DNA of 64,000 nucleotides from Archegozetes longisetosus (lineage: Eukaryota > Arthropoda > Arachnida > Sarcoptiformes > Trhypochthoniidae): NCBI GenBank assembly GCA_018873245.2, contig JAEMBT020000006.1, positions 7,275,855 to 7,339,854 on the forward strand, read 5' to 3'. A program made the position numbers and the translations under genes. The notes below the pieces were generated by a model, which was not told the DNA's origin, searched no databases, and saw only the letters and a list, made by a program, of their open reading frames with translations. Shown one piece after another: positions 1 to 11,800 of the stretch. The stretch's first letter is position 1. Each line of letters starts with the position of its first letter.

Positions 1-768
1 GAGAGAGAGAGAGAGCCCCTTCTCATTTTCTATGTTTTTCAAAAGAGTTTTACGGCATATACAGTATGTGTCTGTGCTCCGGCATTCTCTACATTATCAG
101 ATATTTGGCTTCTTTTTTGCTCGCGTGCGCTGGTATTGCATTACAGGTATAATATGGGCATAGATTCTATCAGTACATGCTTTAAAAAAAGAAGCTCAAT
201 CTGAAGAAGTATGAGAACTGATCTGAATGGACTGAGAGATCCTCTCAAGTTTTATGCTTACATTATTGTTTGAATGGTACGGGCAGTTGATTCGAGTAGA
301 ATTGTGATAGAGATACGGTATAGTTGGTCGCAAATGTTCTGATTTACTGATTTATTTCCTGATTACAACATTGCATTAGAAATCACAAGCTCTGAATGAA
401 AATGATTTGATCTCATGGCCGGAAAAGAGATTTTCCGGTAGTGAAGTCGTAATAGTGGTGTAGATTATAAAAAGATACAGTACAAGTACATAGTTATAGT
501 ACCACTATATAGTCAACTTATTTATTATCTAAGAGTGTAAGGAAAAGTATGCGTTCAAAGCGATACTAGTTGTCTAATGTTAAGTACATCTTAAAAGGTA
601 GTATTTCTAAGCGCATCTCAAGGTCATACTATTTCCGCTCATTAACCAACTTTATTTCTACTAATCTCTTCAACGTCTTCTTCTATCAAAACTACTTAAA
701 CTCATGTTTTTCTTCAATAGCATAATATATATAATAACGAATGATAAGATCTTAATTGATTACCTTTA
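1..768. other. 3' flank of the achaete-scute homolog
   Basis: No open reading frame of note. The window opens with a (GA)n run at 1-15. For the minus-strand gene ending at 769 this stretch is 3' flank or 3' UTR. Further AATAAA hexamers on the minus strand at 651-656, 521-526 and 351-356 could serve as distal polyadenylation signals. Nothing else is recognised. Confidence 0.5.
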
Positions 769-770
769 TT
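765..770 (-). terminator. Polyadenylation hexamer overlapping the stop codon
   Basis: On the minus strand the end of the achaete-scute homolog reads TCATAATAAAGG. The TAA stop (771-769) shares bases with an AATAAA hexamer (770-765). Cleavage would then leave a 3' UTR of only some 10-30 nt. Distal hexamers at 651-656, 521-526 and 351-356 are alternatives, so use of this one is inference. Confidence 0.35.
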
Positions 771-1708
771 ATGAAAACCAAGTCGCGAAATCAAATAGTT
801 CTTCTTCTTCTGGTGAAACTTGTCTCTCCATACTATCTAATGAGTCGTAGGGCGACGAGGCATCGGATCCCATGCTCGGCGATGGGGAAGTCGTCACCAT
901 CGGTGATGACGGAGAGTTCGGGGGTTTTCTTACGGCAATCGATGAATTAATTGGCGTCGAATTGCATGTGTAGCTAATAGATGCTGGGGACTGTATAGTC
1001 CCAGATGTCGACAATGTGGACGGACTTGGGTTCCAATTTTCGTCACTCGATAGCGATTGCATTTGTAAGTTATCGGAACAATGACTGAAATATTTTTATG
1101 GTTTTCAATTTAAAAGTTTGCGCAAAACAACTATTGAGTGACTATTGGGTGACTATTGGGTAACTATTGAGTGGCTACTGAGTGACTACTGGGTAACTAT
1201 TAAGTGATTAAGCAAAGAAGACTTACCCATCGGAACAACTGATATCATCATTTTCTCCCAAAAGTTGTCTCAATTCTCTAATATATTCGACAGCAGAGCG
1301 TAGAGTTTCAACTTTACTCATTTTCTTATTTTTGGCACCATTTGGCACATGTTGTCTTAAAGTGGCGAATCCTAAGTTAACCATTTTTACCCGATTTCTC
1401 TCGCGTTCATTTCTTCGCGCAACAGTTGCCGGTTGTGCCTGAGGTAAAGCATAACCGAGTCCTCCGAAATTAATTCTTCGCTTACATCTTAGTAATTCTG
1501 GTGATGCCAATGATGATGATGTCGATGAGGTGGATGAAGAAGCATGTCCTCCCATGGCTGATGTCGATGAGCTGGGAGCAGACTTTTTAGCCAAAACAGG
1601 CTGTAGTTTGGCCTGAGATGTATTCATTGATGAAATATCAATAGACGAGGCACTCGTTGCCATCACGTGAATCGATGATGGCTCACATTTAATATGATTG
1701 AATGACAT
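769..1708 (-). CDS. ASH: Achaete-scute homolog, proneural bHLH transcription factor (two exons)
   Basis: A class A bHLH factor expected to pair with Daughterless/E proteins, bind CANNTG E-boxes in the nucleus and promote neural precursor fate. Exon 1 is 1708-1227 and exon 2 is 1084-769, giving 265 residues. The 142-nt intron has a GTAAGT donor (from 1226) and a TTTCAG acceptor (ending 1085), and the frame is kept through a split Gly codon. Residues 1-75 are Ser/Thr-rich. The basic region and HLH span about 97-152, with [11 protein letters not shown] and the helix-2 stretch [18 protein letters not shown]. The C-terminus carries [14 protein letters not shown], close to the conserved ASCL/Scute tail. 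The ATG at 1708-1706 is the first Met of the open frame. Drosophila achaete and scute are intronless, so an intron just after the bHLH is notable. The family call is firm; which ASH paralog it is cannot be told. Confidence 0.95.
1130..1206. repeat. 11-bp minisatellite inside the achaete-scute intron
   Basis: Seven head-to-tail copies of an 11-bp unit resembling ACTATTGGGTG, with one to four substitutions each. The array fills 77 of the 142 nt of the only intron, ending about 20 nt from the donor site. Confidence 0.9.
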
Positions 1709-2139
1709 TTTCTAATCAAATCGATTGATGAAAACTTGATGAAAACTTTATAAAATCTTATAAAAACTTTTCTTTACTAAAAATTTTCTTTAATAACACA
1801 GTTCAAAAACAAGTGAATGAAGAGTTAAAGAGCAACAAAAATAAATGACACAACCATTGGGCAAAAAAACTTAAGGCCTATTAAAGGTAAGACTGGGGTG
1901 CATAACAGAATTGTCAACAGGTTGGTGTTGTTGGTCTGTTTATACTTATATGTTGTGCTGAAAATAACGCGATCTGTTCCACTGGCAGCAACACTATGTG
2001 ACTGAATATCTGCTTGGTTTTGACTACATTTAATACCTGGTCTGGCAGTCCTATTGACTCACCAAAGCTCCTCCTTTGTGCCATAGCTGAGGCACAGTCT
2101 TTGTAAATTATTTGCTCGCGTGTCTTCCGAAAGGGCAGG

Positions 2140-2147
2140 TTTATAAA
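2140..2147 (-). promoter_or_regulatory. Candidate TATA box for the achaete-scute homolog
   Basis: The palindrome TTTATAAA sits about 430 nt upstream of the ATG within a locally GC-richer patch (2110-2170). It would place a start site near 2115 and a 5' UTR of about 400 nt. No clear initiator is seen at the expected distance, and other TATAA strings occur at 1749-1765, so this is weak. Confidence 0.2.
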
Positions 2148-3502
2148 GGGGCAGTTATAAGGGGACTGTAGTTATGTTTTATTCTTTCCCGTTCTCAACG
2201 GGGGTTCCCTCTATCTTGTTTGAAAATTTTTCAGAGAAACTACAATTTTTCTAGATAGCATTACTTCTAATATTCTTTTCACTCACTTCTTACACCACTT
2301 GTGCACAAATTCAGCCATTTCGTTATTGAATTTATTGCACACAACTATCAAATATCTAAATGCTCATCCATCCTTACAGGCAACACTGATAATTGATGCA
2401 TAGTTAATAGGACAAAAGTTGTCTCATTATAAGCTTGTAAATCTTATGCCACTTGTTTTCCGAATGCGCAGTACATTCAAACTACTGAGTCCAATATTTA
2501 GAGTATGAAAGCTGAACTTAAGCTTTTGGTACTTATAAAGATCACCACTCGCTCTCAAAGCAGTCTCGATTTTCTTTTTAAATAAATTACTCACGTATTC
2601 ATAATCTCTGCAATATTCAGAAATGACTCTAACTTCAGACTAATATTTTATAAATAATTGTTTTAATTTAAGAATCATATCAAAACATTCGAAAAAAAGA
2701 TCCAAAATAGTAGTTTGATAAATATTATCCAATGGATATTTATGAACTTTTCCAGGAATTGTCAAACGAAAGTTCAAAGAGAGCTTAATGTAAGTTTAAC
2801 TAATTAAACAGAGAGAGTACTGCAAATGTGTGAAAAGTAATGCATTTGGCACTTGGTTTTTAAGCTAATGTAAAAGCAGAAAACTAATAAATTTCGAATT
2901 GCATGTTTTGGGTATAAGAGGTTTGTTTTTGCAATTTGTTGCATAAATTCATGCGTAAGCGATGTTTACATGAGAGTTAAGCGTTTGAGAACATTCAATA
3001 TTCGCATAGATAAGAATGCAAAGTAGAAAAGCGGCATAAGATTAAAAGAGAGAAAGAACTGTTAATTCACCACTAAAGTTACAATAGGCCTAAACAAAAT
3101 GACCACTAAATGTGTGCGTAAATATTTACTCAACCAGTTAAGTTGACCAACAAATTTAGTAAACTAGCAAAAAAGTGAGAGAACATCTCAACTTTCTGTG
3201 TCTAATTCTCACTCAAGCCAACTATGGTAAACAACTAAACCTAATCTATTTTGCTTAACAAATTTCAATATTTCGAGTCTCACTTTCTCTTCAATTAAAT
3301 TCACTATTTCTCATCTTTGTATTGTACGTGCAAAATCCGCCCCCAAATGCCTTTACTGAATGCATTGACGTGTTTTGTTACTTTGCATACATAGGGATAT
3401 AGTGAGCAAAAATGAAAAAATATATACACATGGATCCCCCTCTGCCCGTAGCTTAAATAGTTGTAGATTTTGATTTTGCTATCCCTATCAAAAAGTGAAG
3501 CA

Positions 3503-3671
3503 CACCTGGCAGTGGATTCTCTTAAGGCTCCAGCACTGAGTACATGAGCTCAAATTGGCTCAACTTTTCTTTTTTCGGCACGCGTTCTGCACGAGTCTTG
3601 TGCTTACGTTTATCGCTATGTATAAAACCAGCCAACATTTCAGTTCAATCCAATCATTTAAATCACACCTG
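3503..3671 (+). promoter_or_regulatory. Candidate core promoter with flanking CACCTG E-boxes
   Basis: TATAAAA at 3621 is followed by overlapping initiator-like strings (TCAGTT at 3640 and TCAATC at 3645). Two CACCTG E-boxes flank it at 3503-3508 and 3666-3671, and GGCACGCG and GCACGAG (Hairy/E(spl)-type sites) lie 30-50 nt upstream. This resembles bHLH-responsive promoters of the Notch/proneural network. TATA-to-initiator spacing (21-26 nt) is a little short, and no convincing coding exon follows on the plus strand. It could drive a noncoding RNA, act as an enhancer, or be chance. Confidence 0.25.
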
Positions 3672-6600
3672 CTTTGGATGGAAAATAAATACTCTATACA
3701 AGACTCTAATGCCATCTTTAAAATAAATTGACTGAATTGAGTGAAATTTAGTGACTATTAAAGAAGTAATATTTAATTTAACAACAATTTACGATATGAA
3801 CAATTGTTAGTTGTAGTCACGCTAATAATAGATTTTGGGCAATAGTTGACTCATTATGTATTAAGTCAGGGTTTATTTAAACACGGATTTGAATCGCGAA
3901 TAAACACATTTTATCTAAAAGTCCACAAATCTTTTCTTTATGATTATTAGAAAGCTTAGCGCCAGAAATACAGTTATCAGTAATGCTTATATACGTTTGA
4001 TATGCTCTTAATCTAACGTTTATGTTGCTTGTAGAACTGTTGACAACACTCCATCCACGCGTCTTACTATCTTTGCCACATTGTTAGATATGAGTTAGCC
4101 CTCTATGTAATATCAATCTGTCTTTGTTTACAAAGCTGTGCCCAAATCTCTTATGAAACAACTCTGACACAAAACTTTCTGATAAGCGTCTCTTATTATT
4201 ATATAACCTTACCTTAATCTTCCTTGTCGAACCGAATATACAGTCTATTATTATTAACGATTGCCAAATCCAAGAAACACTGTTTATCAATTGAGTTTTT
4301 ATTACTAGAAAATCCGTTTAAATTTATGTTCTCTATATTGGCTCAATTAGATTTGTTTCTCTTATTATTAAATGTTATTACGGTTTGTGTTAAACATTAG
4401 ATCTATAGACCTGTTTTATAACGTTTTACCTAAATATCTAACTTTTAATATTTAGCTCTAATGATCCAGATTTTCTATTGCATTGTAAATAAGACTTACA
4501 ACAGGCGCCAAATCATGTGCAAAATAAAACGTCCACTATCTTTGTTCGAGCTTTTTATGAGATATTCGATGTTTACTTAAACGCCTCCTCAAACTTGAAT
4601 AAGTGCCGAATCTGCTATGGCTTTCTCATTTGTTTTATCAGAAAATTTGTCTCACTTTCTCTCTAACTTTAGTTCATAGCATTTATATTTCGTATTTAAA
4701 ACTTTATATTCTCTAGGTTGATCATATTTCGTGTATACTATTTATATCCTATCACTACCTTTCTTTTCACTCTTTATGTTTTCAAATCTTAGTCTCTATG
4801 CAAAAACATTTGTCTTATCTGAGCAACAGTAGGCGATGTGCTTCAGAAAACCAAGTGCCTGATACTAAAATCATCTTAAAACATGTAATAACTTTCTACT
4901 TGATCAGATATTTAATTAGTTTCTAGTTTCCATCTCAAGGTATGATTTATTGTTTAAGTGGATGCACTTCAAAGTTAGTATTTATACATAAAAGATAGCT
5001 TTTACTCCAGATCAGCAATTCTAAACTAAATCCTAATTGCCTAATACTTCAAATATTACTTAATTGTCCTGCAATTAATACTTCTAACAGAGACAACTTA
5101 ATATTAAATAATTCCATATATATTGATTTGATTTGTTTTTCAAAAGTGTGAGTTTGAACTATTTTCTAGAAACTCAGTCAAATATATGACATGTTAGGAT
5201 CATTAGAGTTCGTCAAGTTTCCTCAATTTCCTAAACTTATTGACTAATAATTATAATTGTAGAAAAATTACGACTAAAGTCTGTTATGAAAGTCTAAAGT
5301 TTTTAAAACATAAGAATAAATGATTTGGAGTAAAATTCAGGTGCAACTTATGATAAGTGTAGTTCCTTTTGCCGTAAGTATGTCTAATACTGTGAATAAT
5401 GATATATTCATTTAATTATAAATGACATGTGTCTCAAACAAAGAGATCGTTTGCGCAACTAGATAAATCATTTAATTTCAATCAAAATTATGTCACTCTA
5501 TGCTAATTCAACAAATAATACATATCTTATCATCAAAAGAAATTTTTTATGCATAATAATGATTGATAGTAACAAAAGCCATATTTCAAATGAATGCGTG
5601 ATTTTTGAAAAAAACACCATTTTAAAACTTGACCATCCTAAGTTGAAAATCAATTCTTATTTCTCTACTTTTGGGAAAATGTTCAGTTTTGAGGACACAA
5701 AAAGCGTTTTCTTGGAGGTAATGCGTGTTTCCAAATAAAGTGAGGGCCGGAAAACTGTTGTCGGTTGGCTAAACTTCAGCTTTAGAAGTATTATCATGTA
5801 TTTAGAGCTCAACAATGTAAAAGAATCATTTTTCTACAGTGTGTCCATCACTACAATTAAGAACTTGTTCTTCTCGAGCCATAGTAATAATTTTTTTCAA
5901 ATTTGAGAGCAACTTCAATTATTAAGGAATTAGAATTAAATGATCGCAAAATGAAAATTTCTGTTTTTCTTAGTCTCAATTGCCAAAATGATTTTGACGG
6001 CTGAAAGTAAAAAATATTTGCTGCCAATGAAAGACAATATGAAAAATGATTCAACTTCAATCTAAGACTTAATAATATGAAAATTCTTATCGAGTTCCTT
6101 ATCAAACTAGACTCAGTGGCAGCATTAGGAGTGAAGATACGGAGAACTGCACAACATGTTTCTTCCAGTTACTTTTTATTTGCTTCCTTAAAACTTAGTC
6201 TATGTATACTTTTGAGCCTTTTTGTTCAACTGGATTGGAAATACAAAGTTGTGTGGCATTGGCATTGATGCTCGTATTTTGATGGCACATATTTTATTAT
6301 TTCATTTATTCAGAGTTGAATATTATAAGACGTACGCCCCTTATGCAAACGGCCAGACGGCTGTGGGGAAGCCCTTCTCTTATTCTATATGGTTAGCACT
6401 TATTCTTATTCTTGAAATTGAGGAAGTCGTCGGGATAAAGTGCCACAAAATAGACCAAACACTCGTACTCATACAAACTCTTTTGTGATTGATTCGAGGT
6501 CGCTCTCGCAAGTTTTAAATGTAGAATGCTCAAATGTAGAATGCTCAAATACTAAAATAGTCAAATGGAAGCCTGAGTGTGGAAACCCTCGATAAAAACT

Positions 6601-7642
6601 AAAATCTGGGTCTCGTTGACCCATATATTACCTTATATATGCTCTACAATCATAATAATAGTAATAATAATAATAACCGAATATATTTTCAATAACTTTT
6701 TGCTGATTTCCAATACTATATTATGCTTTCTCTATTTCCTATCGAATAAGATTAAAGTTTCAATGCTCTTTATGAATGAACTGCAACACGCTAGACATGA
6801 GTTATATTGTAAAAATTCAGAATTCTTCAAAATTATGCCATTTCAACACAAAAACTGATGAAAAGCGAATTTTCCCAAAAAATTTGCATACGTGACAATT
6901 GTATAGAATTTGAATTTTCTACTCTTCATGTGTTAATTATGTGACTAATAATAGAGAATTGCCAACTTGTAAAGCATCTGTCAGTCTTAATTGCAAATAA
7001 ATTGATATGAACTCTTTAAATACTAAACAAAATGTGCACCGAGACAGCGTTTGCGATTTCAGATTGCAAACTAATTTATCGTATCCTTTCATAATTGAAA
7101 TAAATGTTGCTTGCATTCTTCGCTCGACTTATCAAATTCATTGCTTAAATTAATAGCCCTCTAATTATTGGTATCTGTCACAAACAAATTACTAACGATT
7201 GTAAGTGTTTTTCCAAAATGACTTTTTAAAAGTGCAAAAAATGACTGTCTCCGCCTTAGAATTTAAATTTAAATAACATACGCATCGATTATAGTTTATA
7301 GATACAAATTTCAGTCTAACTATTGAAAACACCATTTCTGACGTGATTTCGGAATTCAACTTAATATCTTTCCAAACTAATCAACAGATTCGTTTTTAGG
7401 TAGCGATCAAAAGCGCGTGCAGACCGACGATAATTCATTTTTTTCCTGCACGGCTAATCATCAAAGATTTAGCTCGTGATTCAATTTCTTGCAAAGTATA
7501 AATTCGACGTTGTCCTCAATTCATGACTATGTTTAAACGTTTAAAGAAAGAATTGAAAAATTGTTGACAAAGGGTTCGGGTCGTAGCTGCAGTCCATTCA
7601 GTTTTCATTGATGTTTTATTTGTAAAACGTTTTTGTTCATAT

Positions 7643-7697
7643 GCAAAATACATTTCATACGGAAAACACATTTCACACGCAAAATACATTTCTAAAC
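7643..7697. repeat. 18-bp tandem repeat, three copies
   Basis: Three adjacent units like GCAAAATACATTTCATAC, at 7643-7660, 7661-7678 and 7679-7697, with a few substitutions. No function is evident. Confidence 0.75.
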
Positions 7698-8797
7698 AGA
7701 ATAGAGAAAATAGTTGAAAGAGTTGCGCTTAATTATATTCAAAAAATCAGTAATTGAGTTATTTATCATCTAAATGAGTGGTCTCTTCTTCAACTGTGTG
7801 TTCCTTTGAAATAATGGGTTTAGCTATCAATGAATTACTAAGAAGAGAATTGTTGGGTTACTTAAGCAATAATAAACTAATTATTTGGTACTGATTAGTG
7901 TTTAAGTTAAAGTTGGGGAATGTTAACAAACAAGTCATTTAGAAAGTTGCTCTTGTTTACTATGACTCAAACCACAGCAGAGTATTTGCTGACCCTGTTA
8001 TTAGATATTTTTTAGTCACTCAGCTATTATACTTGCATTTATCTTTTTTCATCTATTTTTATAATAACTTTGATAACATTATTTTAGACATCTTGCAAAT
8101 AAAGCAATTATTTCAATTATATACAAACGCCTATTAAGTCTTAATATACCGTATGGACATAGGAGACACAAATGACATTATTTCGAAAATAAGCCTCAAC
8201 TTACTTCTGATGGATTGGCTAACATAGACTTTCAGCTATTACTTATACAATGATTAAAAAAATAGAAAATTTCAGTCACGTCCCAATACAGCTATTTTTT
8301 GGAGGCTGAGTATCAGATGTGCAACTTAGATAATTCAAGTCAATTATGTAATACAATTAAAGAAATTATATACTAAAAACTTTTAATCTTTTATTTGATA
8401 AATTTTATTGCAGTTTTTTAGCCAAAATTGCTTTCAACTACTTTTGCAGTAAAAATCATTTTTGCTGAGCTCCGAAACTAAACTTTGTTATAATATGCTT
8501 AACATGTTCGACAAATTTGAATAAGTTTTGTTCAAATGTGAGCTTAAAATTTCTAACTCTTTTAGTAAATCCCTTAAGAGAGTCGGCGGCTAAGGCTGAA
8601 AATGAGCTTCGGTTCAATTGTGAATATGTTAAATTCAGTCGGACTGTAAGGTCAGACAATATTTTGTCGAATTAGCTAAGAACTGGCCTACATTTGAAGG
8701 CATGAGTATTAAGCGGTACTATTTTTCGCATTAGCTGCTACTAGAAAGGGGTTCCAAAATTCAAGTCTAGCATCCAATAATGCACAGATGCATTCAT

Positions 8798-8884
8798 TTG
8801 ATGCATTGTAATCGCATAGTATAGTGTAGTTTTACCGTTTACTAAGTATATTATATTCAATACTTTGAGGTTACGGCGCGTGCA
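8798..8884 (+). ncRNA. mir-33: Candidate miR-33 family microRNA hairpin
   Basis: The 5' arm at 8801-8820 reads ATGCATTGTAATCGCATAGT. It keeps the miR-33 seed TGCATTG and most of the following conserved block, with about four differences over 21 nt from the insect form as I remember it. The 3' arm starting near 8858 reads CAATACTTTGAGGTTACGGC, and its first eight bases match what I recall of the fly 3p strand. GTAATCGCATAGTAT pairs with ATACTTTGAGGTTAC at 13 of 15 positions, one a G-U; lower-stem pairs are weaker. The loop is about 37 nt, longer than ideal. Divergence inside a normally well conserved miRNA lowers confidence. Confidence 0.35.
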
Positions 8885-11800
8885 GTAAAGGCTGTTTTGC
8901 GATTCAAGTGTGCCATTGCAACCTTCATCCTTTTTACAACGCATTTTTAACTCAATTCAATTAAGTTTGGGGGAAGAAAACGTTGCGACAGATGGGACAG
9001 AGCCTGAAAGGAACCTGAAAAGTTTGCCGTTATTTCTACTTCACTCTAGAATATGCACACGACTTACAAACAAACGTATTGTTAAGCTTATATCTTATAA
9101 CACATCTGAATGGTAAGCATATTTCATATGCACTGACTGTTAAGTGAGTAATGATGAATGTTGTGCAAATAGATTATTACGAGGTTCTTATTAGGTCACC
9201 AAAGATTGTTTATCCACACGACCAGTGGTTGCCATTCGCATCTTAATTATTAACAACATATAGAGTATATAATGGGACGCGTGTGCATCGACTTAATAAG
9301 CGGAAACACTCAATGCTCTTTCTTAAGTTTGTTTTATCACCATATAATTGATATGCCTTTAATACGCTTTGGTCTTCTTAAAACTATCTCGTCTTCTCTT
9401 CAACGCGAGTAAACTGTTTTCAGTCTGTGTCAAGGAGACTGAGCCCACATGACAACCTGCAGGAGACCTGCAGTTAATGCGGGCTCCATATCATGCCACT
9501 AACTTTAAGATTAAGATTAATTAAAATTTAACTTTTACTTTGTTTCTCTGCTAAGGCTTCAACAATGGTTCAAAATTTAGACCGTTTTTCATAATGAACG
9601 CATTCTAGTCTTCATAAATAATTATGAAAATAGGATAAAGAAATTAGTTTCACATTTTTCAGTACTTTTTACCGTTAATCTAATCAAATGAACAGTCAGT
9701 ACTGATAACTTGTGCGCAACTTATCTTAAACACTATAAATCAACAAACATTATAGATTCACATTGAAAACATTCGGAAAAAATAAAGTTATTTGCAACGG
9801 TAAATAATCTTCTACTTCACTTGAAATTGCCATAGAGTTATATACTACTTGCTCTTCAATTTTTGGGGTTACATTTTACATATTATTATTATGACAGTAA
9901 TTTTCACACCAACAATTTGGTTACAGAAGTATTAGCTTATTCTTAATACTTTCAGTTGAAATTTGTGAAAAGTTATTACTCAAAAATTTGCCGTATAGTT
10001 AAGTGTATATCAGCGTATAGTCAGTCTATAGTTTTCTAAGGTGTAGTCATCTAAGATATAGCGTTCTAAGATATACTCTGCTAAGAATATGGTATAACTT
10101 ACCTGAACTGTAGAACAGAAACTTGTGGACTGTCGCTTTCGAATTATAAGCCAACTTATATTAATAGTAGTGGTACTTATCGACTATTTTAATACTAACT
10201 TGCATGTAAGTGCATCGACCTCTTACGCACAAAAAATGATAGACAACATAACAAGTATATGATTTTGCACGCACTGGTGACCAGTGGTCACTATTATTTA
10301 GAGATATACACTAACTTGACAGACAGGATGCAAAAGAATAAAAACATTTTTACTTTACTTACTACTTCTGATGATTTATATTTTCAAGTCTCTTTACACA
10401 CTAATGGTATTTTTCACGCTAGAAACAGCTTAAAATGATTTATGAATATCTAATATGACCATTTATATACTTTATTTCCTATTATATTTAGTTTATATGA
10501 ACACTTTATGTCAACCAGTTTAGCAATACACAAATTAATTATCCCTTTAAAACATTCTATTTATTTACCAGATCGATATTACAATGATTTGTTAACTTTT
10601 TATCACTACTTCAGCCAATATGAGAGATAAAGTGATTAAAAAAGGTAGAAATAGAAGAAGTTAGAATAGTTAGAAATGAAAGTTATTAGAGGTATAGGTA
10701 GTAATAACAGAGTGGCTCGTGTACGAGAGTCATAATAAAACAATCGAATAGTCAAATAGTATTTATGTTATATATGATCGCTAACAACTATATTATTATA
10801 TTACATCTAAACCTCATCAAACTTCCATTAAGTTACCATAAACTATATCACTCTACTTATTACTTCTAAATTATTCTTTTCATGTTTCTCTCTCTTCTTT
10901 TATCCTTTTCTTTCAACTGTTCAGACAATTAAACACTTTTAATAATCTAGAACAATTAACGATTGGAATATTTTTTCATTTTATCAATTTTACCAGTCAA
11001 TTCAACTAGTCTCAAACTAAAGCGACAAAATTGTTTTTCAAAAGCCTTAAAAGTGTAGGCCTTCTGTTGTTGTCTTACTTCAAGTTATTACGATGTGTTT
11101 TGCTATTTACTTTTGTCTGAATGGTTTAATTTTGAGCTTGTTTTGTGGATAGAGTATTAGAACTTATAAAAATAAAAACATCTTTGAAAGAGTTTGAGCT
11201 GGTAGTTTAAAAGTTAGGCGATAACCGTCTCAAACGATACAAGTTGTGAAGTAATAAAAGCTTATAAGCTCAGGAACCAACTTTCTGAAAGTTGAACTTA
11301 ACTTTTCACTTGTGTAATTTGTATCCAACAATATTAAACTAAATTAACGTATTGTTGATGTGGGGTCGGCACTTAACCATAAATGTTAGAGAGAATCCGT
11401 TTGAATACTTTCTCTTTTTGTTGTTGTCTTTCAAAATAATAAGTATTATAAAGCCAGAGATTTTAACTTTGACGTTAGAAATTATGTGAAATATTAATGG
11501 ACATAATATGTTAACTTTACTTTCGTTTCTTTAGGCGCTCACTGAAGTCCGCAGACCTCTGGTAGAAAAATTCGAGGAAAATCTGAGTAAATATTACTGA
11601 AGTTTGAGTCTTATATGAGGCCTTTAAGGGAATCGTGATTTCTATTCCACGGCAATCGATATATTCCATCGTTTTGACTCAACTCTTATCATTTGCAGTT
11701 TAAAGCCGCACATTAAACGCGATACGCAATCAAATCTTTGAGGCTGCCGATAGCTATGTTCCTCTTTTACATCTTTCGAATCCTATCCCACATTCTCTAC

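Larger units (their letters stand above)
1709..8797. other. Gene-poor upstream flank of the achaete-scute homolog, proximal part
   Basis: Open frames here are short, lack family similarity and show no splice context. For the minus-strand bHLH gene this is 5' flank. Contents include a TATA-like palindrome at 2140-2147, a TATA/initiator cluster near 3.6 kb and a 15-bp duplication around 6517-6550. A short GC-rich patch lies at 6330-6380. Proneural genes commonly have long upstream regulatory tracts, so this may be enhancer DNA, but no specific element could be proved. Confidence 0.5.
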
